Shown: piece by piece, positions 24,883 to 31,603 of the stretch
Layout: every line of letters begins with the position of its first letter
Numbering within the stretch: the first letter of the stretch is position 1
NCBI GenBank assembly: GCA_963204975.1
Contig: CAUJJC010000138.1
Span: 1-35,180, forward strand
Direction of reading: 5' to 3'
Length of the DNA: 35,180 bases
Origin: Verrucomicrobiota bacterium
GTDB lineage: Bacteria; Verrucomicrobiota; Verrucomicrobiia; Verrucomicrobiales; Verrucomicrobiaceae
The notes under the pieces: model-generated
Told to the model about the DNA's origin: nothing
What the model saw: the letters and a program-made list of their open reading frames with translations, nothing else
Database searches by the model: none
Position numbers and translations under genes: made by a program

Positions 24883-25746
24883 ATGATCACCCACACCCAC
24901 CGTCCCCTCCGCGTCGTCCTTTATGAAGGCAACGGTGCGATCCCACTCGACGCTTCGGCTCGCGCGAAAGTCATGTCGGCGTTGCTGGACAAGGGCTATG
25001 CCGTGACGCGCACGACCGCGCAGGGCAGCCCCGCCTTTCCGCACGATGATCGCAGCCTGCTGGTGCTTGGCGTTTTCCCGGATCAGCGCGCGCCGCAGGT
25101 GGAAGACATCTCGGGCGAGGTGAAGATCGACACGCGCGACATCACCGGCCTCGATGCCTCAGGCGTGCTCGCGCTGGTGGAGACCACGCGCGGTGACAAG
25201 CCGATGAACCAGCCCGGCGTGTGGAAGCCCTGGTTCCCGGTGATCGACTACTCGCGCTGCACGAACTGCATGCAGTGCCTGAGCTTCTGCCTCTTCGACG
25301 TCTATGGCGTGAGCAAGGACAACAAAATCCAGGTGCAGAACAACGACAACTGCAAGACCAACTGCCCCGCCTGCTCCCGCGTCTGCCCAGAGGTCGCGAT
25401 CATGTTCCCCAAGTATCAGCAGGGACCAATCAATGGCGATGTGGTGAACGAGACCGACGTGGGCCGCGAGAAGATGAAGGTGGACATCTCGTCGCTGCTC
25501 GGTGGCGACATCTATGCGGCGCTGAAGAACCGCAGCGAGGCCGCGAAGAGCCGCTTCAGCAAGGAACGCAGCCCGGACAAGGCCCTTGATGAGCGCAAGA
25601 AGTGCCTCACTAAGATGGTCAGCGACGGCTTCATCCCTGCCGACGTGCTGGCTGCACTGCCCTCACCCGAGGAAATCCTGCGCAAGGCTGAGGAAGCCAA
25701 GGCGAGAGCCCAGGCCGCGCTCGATGCTCAAGCCACTTCAGCTTAA
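24883..25746 (+). CDS. 2[4Fe-4S] ferredoxin-domain protein with novel N-terminal domain
   Basis: 287 aa. Residues ~8-105 form an alpha/beta-looking domain (LRVVLYEGN, SLLVLGVFPD, GVLALVETTRG) of no recognised family. The ferredoxin part has C126-x2-C129-x2-C132-x3-C136 followed by a second set C157-x3-C161-x2-C164-x3-C168-P, in which the first spacing is three instead of the usual two. The C-terminal ~110 residues are charged and helical and end in an Ala-rich coil (EEILRKAEEAKARAQAALDAQ). There is no signal peptide, so it is cytosolic. It is preceded by a small Cys protein with an HdrA-like motif and lies downstream of a radical SAM gene, so an electron donor role is plausible. Confidence 0.85.
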   Translation: MITHTHRPLRVVLYEGNGAIPLDASARAKVMSALLDKGYAVTRTTAQGSPAFPHDDRSLLVLGVFPDQRAPQVEDISGEVKIDTRDITGLDASGVLALVETTRGDKPMNQPGVWKPWFPVIDYSRCTNCMQCLSFCLFDVYGVSKDNKIQVQNNDNCKTNCPACSRVCPEVAIMFPKYQQGPINGDVVNETDVGREKMKVDISSLLGGDIYAALKNRSEAAKSRFSKERSPDKALDERKKCLTKMVSDGFIPADVLAALPSPEEILRKAEEAKARAQAALDAQATSA

Positions 25747-25800
25747 TTATTGCACAACAATACCCGTTGTTCGCCTGATCTAGCTCGCTCATGATTAGTC

Positions 25801-26025
25801 GTGCTAGAGATTCAGCGATGGAAAGGCAAGTCAATCGACGAGCTTCGTGAAGAAGGTTTCACGGAGGAGGAGATCCGTGCGATTAAAGGCCAGGATGGAC
25901 GCACCTTTCGGCCCGCTTTCATCAATGGCGTCCGTCGAGAGGCCGCATCAGAAGCATCCGCACCCGAGCAAAAGGCCAGCGGATTCCGCGAGCGGCTGGA
26001 GGACTTCCACCGTTCCGAAGACTAG
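25801..26025 (+). CDS. Small hypothetical protein (74 aa)
   Basis: A GTG-started 74-residue frame. It is hydrophilic: WKGKSIDELREEGFTEEEIRAIKGQDG looks like a small helical domain, followed by a polar tail ending in FRERLEDFHRSED. Codon positions look protein-like, and it occupies the gap between the ferredoxin and DUF1080 genes without overlap. It has no known motif. It may be a short regulatory or structural protein, or a spurious frame. Confidence 0.45.
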   Translation: MLEIQRWKGKSIDELREEGFTEEEIRAIKGQDGRTFRPAFINGVRREAASEASAPEQKASGFRERLEDFHRSED

Positions 26026-26076
26026 GGGCCAGTTTCGCTGCGAAACCACCGCATCGCCCACCGTATTGGGCCGCCG

Positions 26077-27405
26077 ATGAAATCACTCGCCGCGCTCCTC
26101 GCCCTCGCCTTCTCCACCAGCATTCTCACCGCCGCTGACGACGGCTTTATCGATCTCTTCAATGGCAAGGACCTCACGGGATGGCGGCCGATCAATGTGG
26201 CGGCTGACACGTTCTCGGTGCGGGATGGGATGATCGTCACCACGGGCAAGCCCACGGGCTTCATGGCCACGGAGCGGCAATATGAGAACTTCATCATCGA
26301 GCTCGACTGGCGGCACCTGAAGGAGGGCGGCAACAGCGGCCTCTTCATCTGGGGCGAGGGCCTGCCCGCGCCGGGCGTGCCGTATGCGAAGGGCATCGAG
26401 GTGCAGATCCTCGACCTCGGCTACGAGAAGAACAAGGGCGCGTGGGAGTGGTTCACCTCGCACGGCGACATCTTCCCCATCTGGGGCGCGACGATGACGC
26501 CCGTGGCACCCACGGCGAAGAACGGCGTGCGCAGCTTCCCCAGCGAGAAGCGCGTGAAGCCCTCGCCCGAGTGGAACCACTACCGCGTGACCTGCAACAA
26601 CGGCACCATCGAACTCGAGGTGAACGGCAAGCTCGTCACCACGGGCCGCGACTGCAATCCGCGCAAGGGCTTCATCTGCCTGGAAAGCGAGGGCAGCGAG
26701 GCGCACTTCAAGAACATCCGCCTCAAGGAACTGCCCTCCACGGGGGCGACCGCAGCGCAGACCGCCGAGACGTATGCGGGCTTCCAGCAACTCTTCAACG
26801 GCACTGATTTCACCGGCTGGAAGGTCACTGACGCGATCAAGGAAGTGTGGAAGGTGAACGGCCTCAACGTCACCGCGAAGGCCGAGGTCAAGGGCAGCAA
26901 CCTCGATCTCTGGACCGAGAAGAGCTACAAGGACTTCACGCTCGTCGCCGACTGGAAGTTCATCTCGCCGCCCAAGAAGAAAATGGTCAACAAGATCGCC
27001 CCCAACGGCGAGGAGCCCATCCTGGGAGCCGATGGCAAGCCTGAGCAAGTCGAGGTCGAGGAGCCAGCCGACAGCGGCATCTACCTGCGCGGCAGCAGCA
27101 AGGCGCAGGTCAATATCTGGGTGCGCCCCATCGGCAGCGGCGACATCCGTGGCTATCGCGTGGACAAGAGCCAGCCCATGGACATCCGCACCGCCTGCAC
27201 ACCGAAGCTCGTCGCGGACGCGAAGCCCGGCCAGTGGAACCGCTTTGTCATCACGATGAAAGGCGACCGCTGCACCGTGCTGCTCAACGGCCAGACGATC
27301 ATCGACAACGCCCAGCTCCCCGGCGTCGCCGCCGAAGGCCCCCTCGCCCTCCAGTATCACCACGACGCGATCCAGTTCGCGAATGTGTTCATCAAGGAGG
27401 AGTAA
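26077..27405 (+). CDS. Secreted two-domain DUF1080 protein (3-keto-glycoside hydrolase-like)
   Basis: 442 aa with signal peptide MKSLAALLALAFSTSILTAAD. Two copies of the DUF1080 lectin-like jelly-roll are visible. The first begins DGFIDLFNGKDLTGWRP (~22-38) and includes NSGLFIWGEG, VQILD and WNHYRV. The second begins GFQQLFNGTDFTGWKV (~235-250) and includes ADSGIYLRG, NIWVRPIG, PGQWNRFVITM and VLLNGQTIID. Some members are now named 3-keto-disaccharide hydrolases, but this large family is uncharacterised in most verrucomicrobia and planctomycetes. The protein is probably periplasmic or exported and handles sugars or polysaccharides. Four 21-bp tandem repeats start five bases after its stop codon. 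Confidence 0.92.
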   Translation: MKSLAALLALAFSTSILTAADDGFIDLFNGKDLTGWRPINVAADTFSVRDGMIVTTGKPTGFMATERQYENFIIELDWRHLKEGGNSGLFIWGEGLPAPGVPYAKGIEVQILDLGYEKNKGAWEWFTSHGDIFPIWGATMTPVAPTAKNGVRSFPSEKRVKPSPEWNHYRVTCNNGTIELEVNGKLVTTGRDCNPRKGFICLESEGSEAHFKNIRLKELPSTGATAAQTAETYAGFQQLFNGTDFTGWKVTDAIKEVWKVNGLNVTAKAEVKGSNLDLWTEKSYKDFTLVADWKFISPPKKKMVNKIAPNGEEPILGADGKPEQVEVEEPADSGIYLRGSSKAQVNIWVRPIGSGDIRGYRVDKSQPMDIRTACTPKLVADAKPGQWNRFVITMKGDRCTVLLNGQTIIDNAQLPGVAAEGPLALQYHHDAIQFANVFIKEE

Positions 27406-27410
27406 ACTGG

Positions 27411-27494
27411 CACCCGTCCGCCGCTCGACCTCACCCGTCCGCCGCTCGACCTCACCCGTCCGCCGCTCGACCTCACCCGTCCGCCGCTTGACTT
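27411..27494. repeat. Four tandem 21-bp repeats after the DUF1080 gene
   Basis: The unit CACCCGTCCGCCGCTCGACCT is present at 27411-27431, 27432-27452, 27453-27473 and 27474-27494. The first three are identical and the last has two C to T changes near its end. The array begins immediately after the DUF1080 stop. The period is a multiple of three, but no gene covers the array. It does not look like a terminator. Confidence 0.9.
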
Positions 27495-27906
27495 CATGTA
27501 AATGCCGGGCAGTTCACTTTCACTTGGCTGAGCGGCACGCTTTTGAGCAACCGTTGTAATCGCCTAAAGGCTCGACTCCAACGTGACCATCGCCAGCGAA
27601 AGGGCAGTTGGAGTCGAGCCTTTAGGCGATCATGTGGCGCAAGGCCTCGTTGCTCCACCACCAACGCAGCGAATAAACACCGTCTGCCGGCCTCCAGGAA
27701 ACCACTGCGCGGCTCCGGCTTGCTGGTTTCGGCGGAAATAGGCACGTTATCCGACCTATGGGTGTGAAATAACAAAGCTCTTGCTCCCATGGCGACCGAT
27801 TTGTTACCTTTGCCCGATATGACGACAAAACTGTCAGCCATAAAGCCGTTGGGACTAAACCCACAAATTTGTCGCTGATTCAACTGTTAGCCGTTGCTCG
27901 CACATC
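27495..27906. other. Non-coding stretch with a dispersed-repeat character
   Basis: There is no credible gene in these ~410 bp. It contains the perfect inverted repeat at 27559-27630. It also has a 10-bp palindrome ACAAATTTGT around 27862-27872 shortly before the next gene. The open frame on the minus strand here has composition typical of translated palindromes and is not accepted. Confidence 0.6.
27559..27630. repeat. Perfect 24-bp inverted repeat (72-bp hairpin element)
   Basis: The left arm is 27559-27582 and the right arm 27607-27630. The arms match perfectly over 24 bp and are separated by a 24-nt spacer. Each arm contains its own small palindrome (GCCTAAAGGC on the left, GCCTTTAGGC on the right). 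The arms are too long, and the flanks have no T-tract, for a simple terminator. It resembles a REPIN- or MITE-like element. No target-site duplication was identified. Confidence 0.88.
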
Positions 27907-28578
27907 ATGAGTTTCCAGCCCACAAAGACCACAGACGATATCAAGAAACTCCAATCGGAGATGCAGCAAGCACGCAACCAACAGTTTCTGCTTGGCACTG
28001 GAGCGCTCACTGCCTTTGGACTTTCGTCGTGGCTGCTTCCCCGGCCTGAGAAGCCAGAAGGAACGCCCATCGAATGTGAGGGGTGTGTCATGACTACGGC
28101 CCTTCCCCGGCCTGAGAAGCCAGAAGGAACGCCCATCACATGGCATCCCGCCGCAGCGAGCATCGCCCTACTCGTCTTATTGTGGCTTATGCTCCGTTGG
28201 ACTCGGACCTTGTGGGAGGTCATTACCATTATGAGCCGGTATCTGGAGTTGCGCGGTGCCTCTGAGTGGGAGGGAGATTTTCAGGAGTTCACCGACCAAC
28301 GCAATAAGACGTTTCGATATCGAAGCCAGAGTCGCGCGGTCTCGCTTATCTACCTGCTTCTTGGCGTGCTAGTCCCTGCGAACTATTTTTTTGTCTCGCT
28401 GCTTTCAGGTGGCACGCCGCTTTCTCGTCCGGATTACGCTGTGATCGGCTGTTCTGTTCTATATCTACTCATCGCTGTCTGGCATGTTTTCGGAAAGCGC
28501 CGACACGAGGCTATTGAGCGTAGGTGGCGGGAAGTCCTCCAAAGGAGGCATCCACTTCCAACGCCTCAACCCGAATGA
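27907..28578 (+). CDS. Four-helix membrane protein interrupted by an in-frame repeat
   Basis: 223 aa of no recognised family. Helices are visible at ~27-46 (FLLGTGALTAFGLSSWLLP), ~78-98 (AASIALLVLLWLMLRW), ~143-165 (LIYLLLGVLVPANYFFVSLL) and ~176-195 (YAVIGCSVLYLLIAVWHVF). The tail is basic (KRRHEAIERRWREVLQRRH). Between helices 1 and 2, the words PRPEKPEGTPI occur twice, encoded by an exact 36-bp DNA repeat. Removing the duplication would leave an ordinary short loop, so the gene probably acquired the repeat without losing its frame. There is no operon partner. It lies beyond the palindrome-rich stretch and converges with the phosphatase gene. Confidence 0.6.
   Translation: MSFQPTKTTDDIKKLQSEMQQARNQQFLLGTGALTAFGLSSWLLPRPEKPEGTPIECEGCVMTTALPRPEKPEGTPITWHPAAASIALLVLLWLMLRWTRTLWEVITIMSRYLELRGASEWEGDFQEFTDQRNKTFRYRSQSRAVSLIYLLLGVLVPANYFFVSLLSGGTPLSRPDYAVIGCSVLYLLIAVWHVFGKRRHEAIERRWREVLQRRHPLPTPQPE
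28036..28137. repeat. Exact 36-bp direct repeat inside a membrane-protein gene
   Basis: Identical copies lie at 28036-28071 and 28102-28137. The offset of 66 bp is a multiple of three, so both are read in the same frame as PRPEKPEGTPI. A 30-bp segment separates them. Reverse-complemented, each copy begins GATGGGCGTTC, which is close to the ATGGGTGCTC word of the 737-843 repeats. Confidence 0.92.
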
Positions 28579-28648
28579 CCATAATGGTTAGTCGTGCCCG
28601 CGAGTCGTCGCCTGATCCGAGTCGTTATCCCACGCGCCGCGCGTTCTA

Positions 28649-29230
28649 TTAATCATCCTCGCCGGTGAGCTTGGAGATGCCGGCGAATTCGAGGGGGAAG
28701 CGGCGTTCGAGGGCCTTGGGGGTGACGTAGGCGATGAGCTGGGCTTCGCCCCAATCGGCCATGCCCCAGTATTCGTGCGGCAGGCCCATGATGACGGCGG
28801 TGCAGGTGGGCATCCGGGGAATGGAGGCGCGGGCGAGCATGCGATCACAGAACTCGTGCATTCCGGGATTGTGCCCCACGATGACGAGGTGCTTCCACGT
28901 TTCATCAGCGCCGCGAACGACTTCGAGCACGGTGCTGGACGGTGCCAGGTAGAGGCGGGAATCGAGCTGGAGCCGCTCCACGGGAATGCTGAAGGTGGTC
29001 TGCGCATAGGTCGCCGTGGAGAGGGCGCGCACGGCGGTGGAGACGATCATGCCATCGGGCGCGGCGAGCAGGGGTGGTGTGCCGTTGCCGCCGAAGTAAG
29101 TCTTTTTCAGGAAGGTGGTGACGACGGGCGCTGCGAGCTTGCCCCGTTCATTGAGGGGGCGATCGTGGTCGCTGAGTCCGGGCTGATCCCAGGCGGACTT
29201 GGCATGTCGCAACACCGTCAGATACTTCAT
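28649..29230 (-). CDS. SixA-type histidine phosphatase
   Basis: 193 aa from the ATG at 29230; an upstream extension to 29269 lacks typical residues. The catalytic RHA motif is at 8-10 (VLRHAKSAW), followed by SDHDRPLNERG (20-30), the SixA signature. The middle has VSTAVRALSTA, the second Arg of the phosphate pocket, and VIVGHNPGM near 118-126 carries the second catalytic His. Length is near the SixA family norm (~160-190). It acts on phosphohistidine in phosphorelay proteins or on small phosphates. Its upstream leader is CT-rich. It is divergent from the lipoprotein gene. Confidence 0.9.
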   Translation of the reverse strand: MKYLTVLRHAKSAWDQPGLSDHDRPLNERGKLAAPVVTTFLKKTYFGGNGTPPLLAAPDGMIVSTAVRALSTATYAQTTFSIPVERLQLDSRLYLAPSSTVLEVVRGADETWKHLVIVGHNPGMHEFCDRMLARASIPRMPTCTAVIMGLPHEYWGMADWGEAQLIAYVTPKALERRFPLEFAGISKLTGEDD

Positions 29231-29309
29231 GGGTCGAGGAAAAGAGCGCGCCCTGTGACATGTGCGCATTGGCTTGTCAACACGGCGGCAAGTGTGCTAA
29301 ACCAAAAAC

Positions 29310-29906
29310 ATGCCCCTTCGCCTTTTCAGACTCACCCTGGCCGTTCTTGCTTCGGCATTGATGAGCTGTGCTCAGAATGACAAAGACAAGCGGGACCCGC
29401 TCAATACGCAGGGGGCGATGCAACGCCGGATGCTGAAACCGGACATGAGCAAGTCGCACCCGTTTGAGAAGGCGTTCAACACGGCCAGCGCCGGTGATCG
29501 CGGGGGGATGAAGTCCTGGGGGCGCAAGGGCTTCCATTCCAATGATGTGGCGGGCATGAAGGAGTTCGGAGGCGGATCGCAGAGCTTCAAGGCCGGAGAG
29601 TTTTCCCAGGCTGGCAAGTCCAGCCGCTGGGGCAGCAAGGATTCGAGTTACGGATCGAAGGCGAATCGCATGAGCGGGCAGAACTTTGATACCAAGACCA
29701 GCCGCTTCGAGGGCCAGATGGCGAAGCAGAATTCGCAGATGTTTCAGCAAGGCAATGACACTTACCGCACAGGTGAATTCCAGCCCGCGAAGAAGTCGCT
29801 CGACGATAACAAGCGCGTGGTGATTGAGGTGGGTGCGCCTGGTGACTCGGCACCCAGCGCGAATGCCTACAGCGAGGATGAGGTGAAACGATTGCTGGGA
29901 CGCTGA
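29310..29906 (+). CDS. Hypothetical lipoprotein
   Basis: 198 aa. A signal peptide ends in the lipobox LMSC (Cys20), after which the protein is Gly/Ser/Lys-rich and low in hydrophobics: SFKAGEFSQAGKSSRWGSKDSSYGSKANRMSGQNF and similar stretches. A short C-terminal segment (RVVIEVGAPGDS ... SEDEVKRLLGR) looks more ordered. It is not a recognised enzyme. Its stop overlaps the trmB start by one base (TGATG), so translation is coupled and the pair forms an operon. It is probably a small envelope protein. Confidence 0.82.
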   Translation: MPLRLFRLTLAVLASALMSCAQNDKDKRDPLNTQGAMQRRMLKPDMSKSHPFEKAFNTASAGDRGGMKSWGRKGFHSNDVAGMKEFGGGSQSFKAGEFSQAGKSSRWGSKDSSYGSKANRMSGQNFDTKTSRFEGQMAKQNSQMFQQGNDTYRTGEFQPAKKSLDDNKRVVIEVGAPGDSAPSANAYSEDEVKRLLGR

Positions 29907-30511
29907 TGCAAAGGGTCCACGACGCCGAATTCATCCCTGCTGACTACTTCCGCGAAGCACGCCGGGAGGAGATTTTCCCTGATGCATCGCGGGCACTGGA
30001 GATCGATCTGGGCTGCGGCGACGGCACCTTCCTGCTGGCGATGGCGAAGCATCACCCGGAGCGCGACTTCCTGGGCGTGGAGCGGATGCCTGGGCGCTAC
30101 GAGAAGGTGGCCCGCGCGATTCGTGAGCAGGGGCTGACCAATGTCCGCGTGCTCCGCCTGGAGAGCAGCTACACGGTGGGCTGGCTGCTGCCCGCGCTCT
30201 CCGTGACGCGGCTGCACCTGCTCTGCCCTGACCCCTGGCCGAAGGCGGGCCACGCGCGGCGACGCATGGTGCGGCTGGAGGAATTCCAGCGCGGGCTGGC
30301 GCGGGTGCTGGTGCCTGGCGGGGAATTCCTGCTGAAAACCGATGACGCGGTTTACTTCGAGGATGCGCAGGAGCAGTTCGATCCGATGCCGGGCTTCACG
30401 CGTGCCCCCTGGACGATGGGAGATTTCTTTTACGCGATGACCGACTTCGAGCGCCACTGGCTGCGGCTGGATCGCAGCATCCATCGCGCTCGCTGGATCA
30501 GAGCTGCGTGA
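29906..30511 (+). CDS. trmB: tRNA (guanine-N7)-methyltransferase
   Basis: 201 aa, near the usual TrmB size. The SAM-binding motif LEIDLGCGDGTFLLAMA is at 31-47, with GCGDG at 36-40. The acidic ribose contact is FLGVER (Glu59). The family-specific catalytic segment LLCPDPWPK is at 105-113, followed by GHARRRMV. It makes m7G at position 46 in tRNA variable loops in the cytosol. It starts inside the stop codon of the lipoprotein gene. The stop is 6 bp from the convergent DUF4282 gene. Confidence 0.95.
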   Translation: MQRVHDAEFIPADYFREARREEIFPDASRALEIDLGCGDGTFLLAMAKHHPERDFLGVERMPGRYEKVARAIREQGLTNVRVLRLESSYTVGWLLPALSVTRLHLLCPDPWPKAGHARRRMVRLEEFQRGLARVLVPGGEFLLKTDDAVYFEDAQEQFDPMPGFTRAPWTMGDFFYAMTDFERHWLRLDRSIHRARWIRAA

Positions 30512-30517
30512 GATCGC

Positions 30518-30868
30518 TCAGCGGTTCTCTTGCTTCTCGCGCAGGCGCTCTGTGTTTTCTGCGATGCGGAAGACGGCGAGCATGAACTCCAGCACGACGC
30601 GTGCGGTGAGCATGTAAATGAAGAAGGCCAGCGGCCCGGTGACGAAGGTGAAGACGCCGTAGAAGACGCTCGTCTTGAACCCGCTCAGCATCCACGCGAT
30701 GGCGGACAAGGCGGCTCCGATCAAGCTGATGAAATAGATCAGCCGAACAAGACGAGGGGTAACAAAACGGCGGAACGAAAGATCCGTGAGGATGCTGAAC
30801 ATGGTCCTCACCTCACCCCAGGCGCGGGAGAGGAAACCAGACGAGTCGGGCAGTGAACGATCATCCAT
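30518..30868 (-). CDS. DUF4282 membrane protein
   Basis: 116 aa from the ATG at 30868. A polar start (MDDRSLPDSSGFLSRAW) is followed by FSILTDLSFRRFVTPRLVRLIYFISLIGAALSAIAWML, a helix pair typical of DUF4282. Another helix follows (GVFTFVTGPLAFFIYMLTARVVLEFMLAVFRIAENT), including the conserved R-V-x-x-E-x-x-x-x-x-F-R segment. Function is unknown. An extended frame to 30934 adds no family-like sequence. It converges with trmB. Confidence 0.85.
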   Translation of the reverse strand: MDDRSLPDSSGFLSRAWGEVRTMFSILTDLSFRRFVTPRLVRLIYFISLIGAALSAIAWMLSGFKTSVFYGVFTFVTGPLAFFIYMLTARVVLEFMLAVFRIAENTERLREKQENR

Positions 30869-30918
30869 GCTGCCACCATGCGACTTGCGCACCAATACGC
30901 AACCTCTCACCCGAAGAC

Positions 30919-30952
30919 AAAACAGCCGCTCCACCCTGAGGCGAAGCGGCTG
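30919..30952 (-). terminator. Rho-independent terminator after the DUF4870 gene
   Basis: Read on the minus strand, CAGCCGCT (complement of 30945-30952) pairs with AGCGGCTG (complement of 30923-30930) around a 14-nt loop. TTTTGTCTTC follows. It lies 33 bp after the DUF4870 stop and before the DUF4282 start, so it isolates the two minus-strand genes. Confidence 0.78.
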
Positions 30953-30984
30953 CGAAGTGACAGCACGGAGGAGTCAGCGGGCGA

Positions 30985-31482
30985 TCATTTGATCACGCGA
31001 TAGATCCACGGGTATTTGTAGAACTTGCCATCGCTGACGGCGATGGCGGCCATGATCATGAAGACGAGGGTGGCGATGCCCAGGGCGATGAGCAGCGGCA
31101 CGCCAATGCAGACGAAGACGAGCAGGAAGCCGACGAGGCTGGCGGCACCCACATTGATCTGGAAGTTCAGCACTTCCTTGCCGTGAGCATCCAGATAGGG
31201 GCTTTCGTTCTTCTTGATCAGCCAGAAGACCAGAGGAGCAACGATGTGGCCAAAGGGAATGCCCAGCGTCTGCAACAACATGCCTGCGAGCGGACACAGA
31301 TGCATCAGCAGGCCCATGGTGCGCTCATTGGCATCCTTGGGTTGCGGATCATCGCCAGAAGGCGGTGGTGCTGGCAGCTGATCGACGGGCGGTGTGGGTG
31401 GTGGTTCCGGTGGCGGCGTGACTGGCGGAATCTCGGAGGGAACTTCGGGTGGCATCGACGACGGTGGAGGGAGATCACTCAT
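30985..31482 (-). CDS. DUF4870 membrane protein with Pro-rich N-terminus
   Basis: 165 aa from the ATG at 31482. The first ~50 residues are Pro-rich (PPPSSMPPEVPSEIPPVTPP and similar), a flexible cytoplasmic arm. The DUF4870 core then follows: RTMGLLMHLCPLAGMLLQTLGIPFGHIVAPLVFWLIKK, DAHGKEVLNFQINV, VGFLLVFVCIGVPLLIALGIATLVFMIMAAIAVSDGK and a C-terminal YRYPW-like KYPWIYRVIK. The family is small integral membrane proteins of unknown function. The upstream extension lies in the gap and is not chosen. Confidence 0.9.
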   Translation of the reverse strand: MSDLPPPSSMPPEVPSEIPPVTPPPEPPPTPPVDQLPAPPPSGDDPQPKDANERTMGLLMHLCPLAGMLLQTLGIPFGHIVAPLVFWLIKKNESPYLDAHGKEVLNFQINVGAASLVGFLLVFVCIGVPLLIALGIATLVFMIMAAIAVSDGKFYKYPWIYRVIK

Positions 31483-31603
31483 GGTAGTTGGGATGTTAGA
31501 GTTCCTGAACAGCGTAAGGACATACGAACGTGGTGGCAAGACAGGATCACGCGCGTTTCACCCCGCACAAGCAACATCGAGGCCACGTCCTGTCTTGATA
31601 TGA

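Noticed and set aside
26083-27363. 426-residue minus-strand frame opposite the DUF1080 gene
   Set aside because: Shadow caused by strong third-position GC bias; the plus-strand protein has signal peptide and two DUF1080 domains.
27411-27494. CRISPR array
   Set aside because: The units are adjacent with no unique spacers, and no cas genes are present.
27559-27630. attC site or terminator for the DUF1080 gene
   Set aside because: Arms do not match attC core consensus, and no T-tract follows either arm.
27494-27883. 129-residue minus-strand frame over the inverted repeat
   Set aside because: Much of it is the translation of the palindrome arms (RLKARLQ-type words). It has no domain and no leader like neighbouring genes.
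28632-28644. ACGCG-CCG-CGCGT hairpin as a terminator of the repeat-bearing membrane ORF
   Set aside because: The stem is only 5 bp with a 3-nt loop and the tail is weak in T, so it could be chance in GC-rich sequence.
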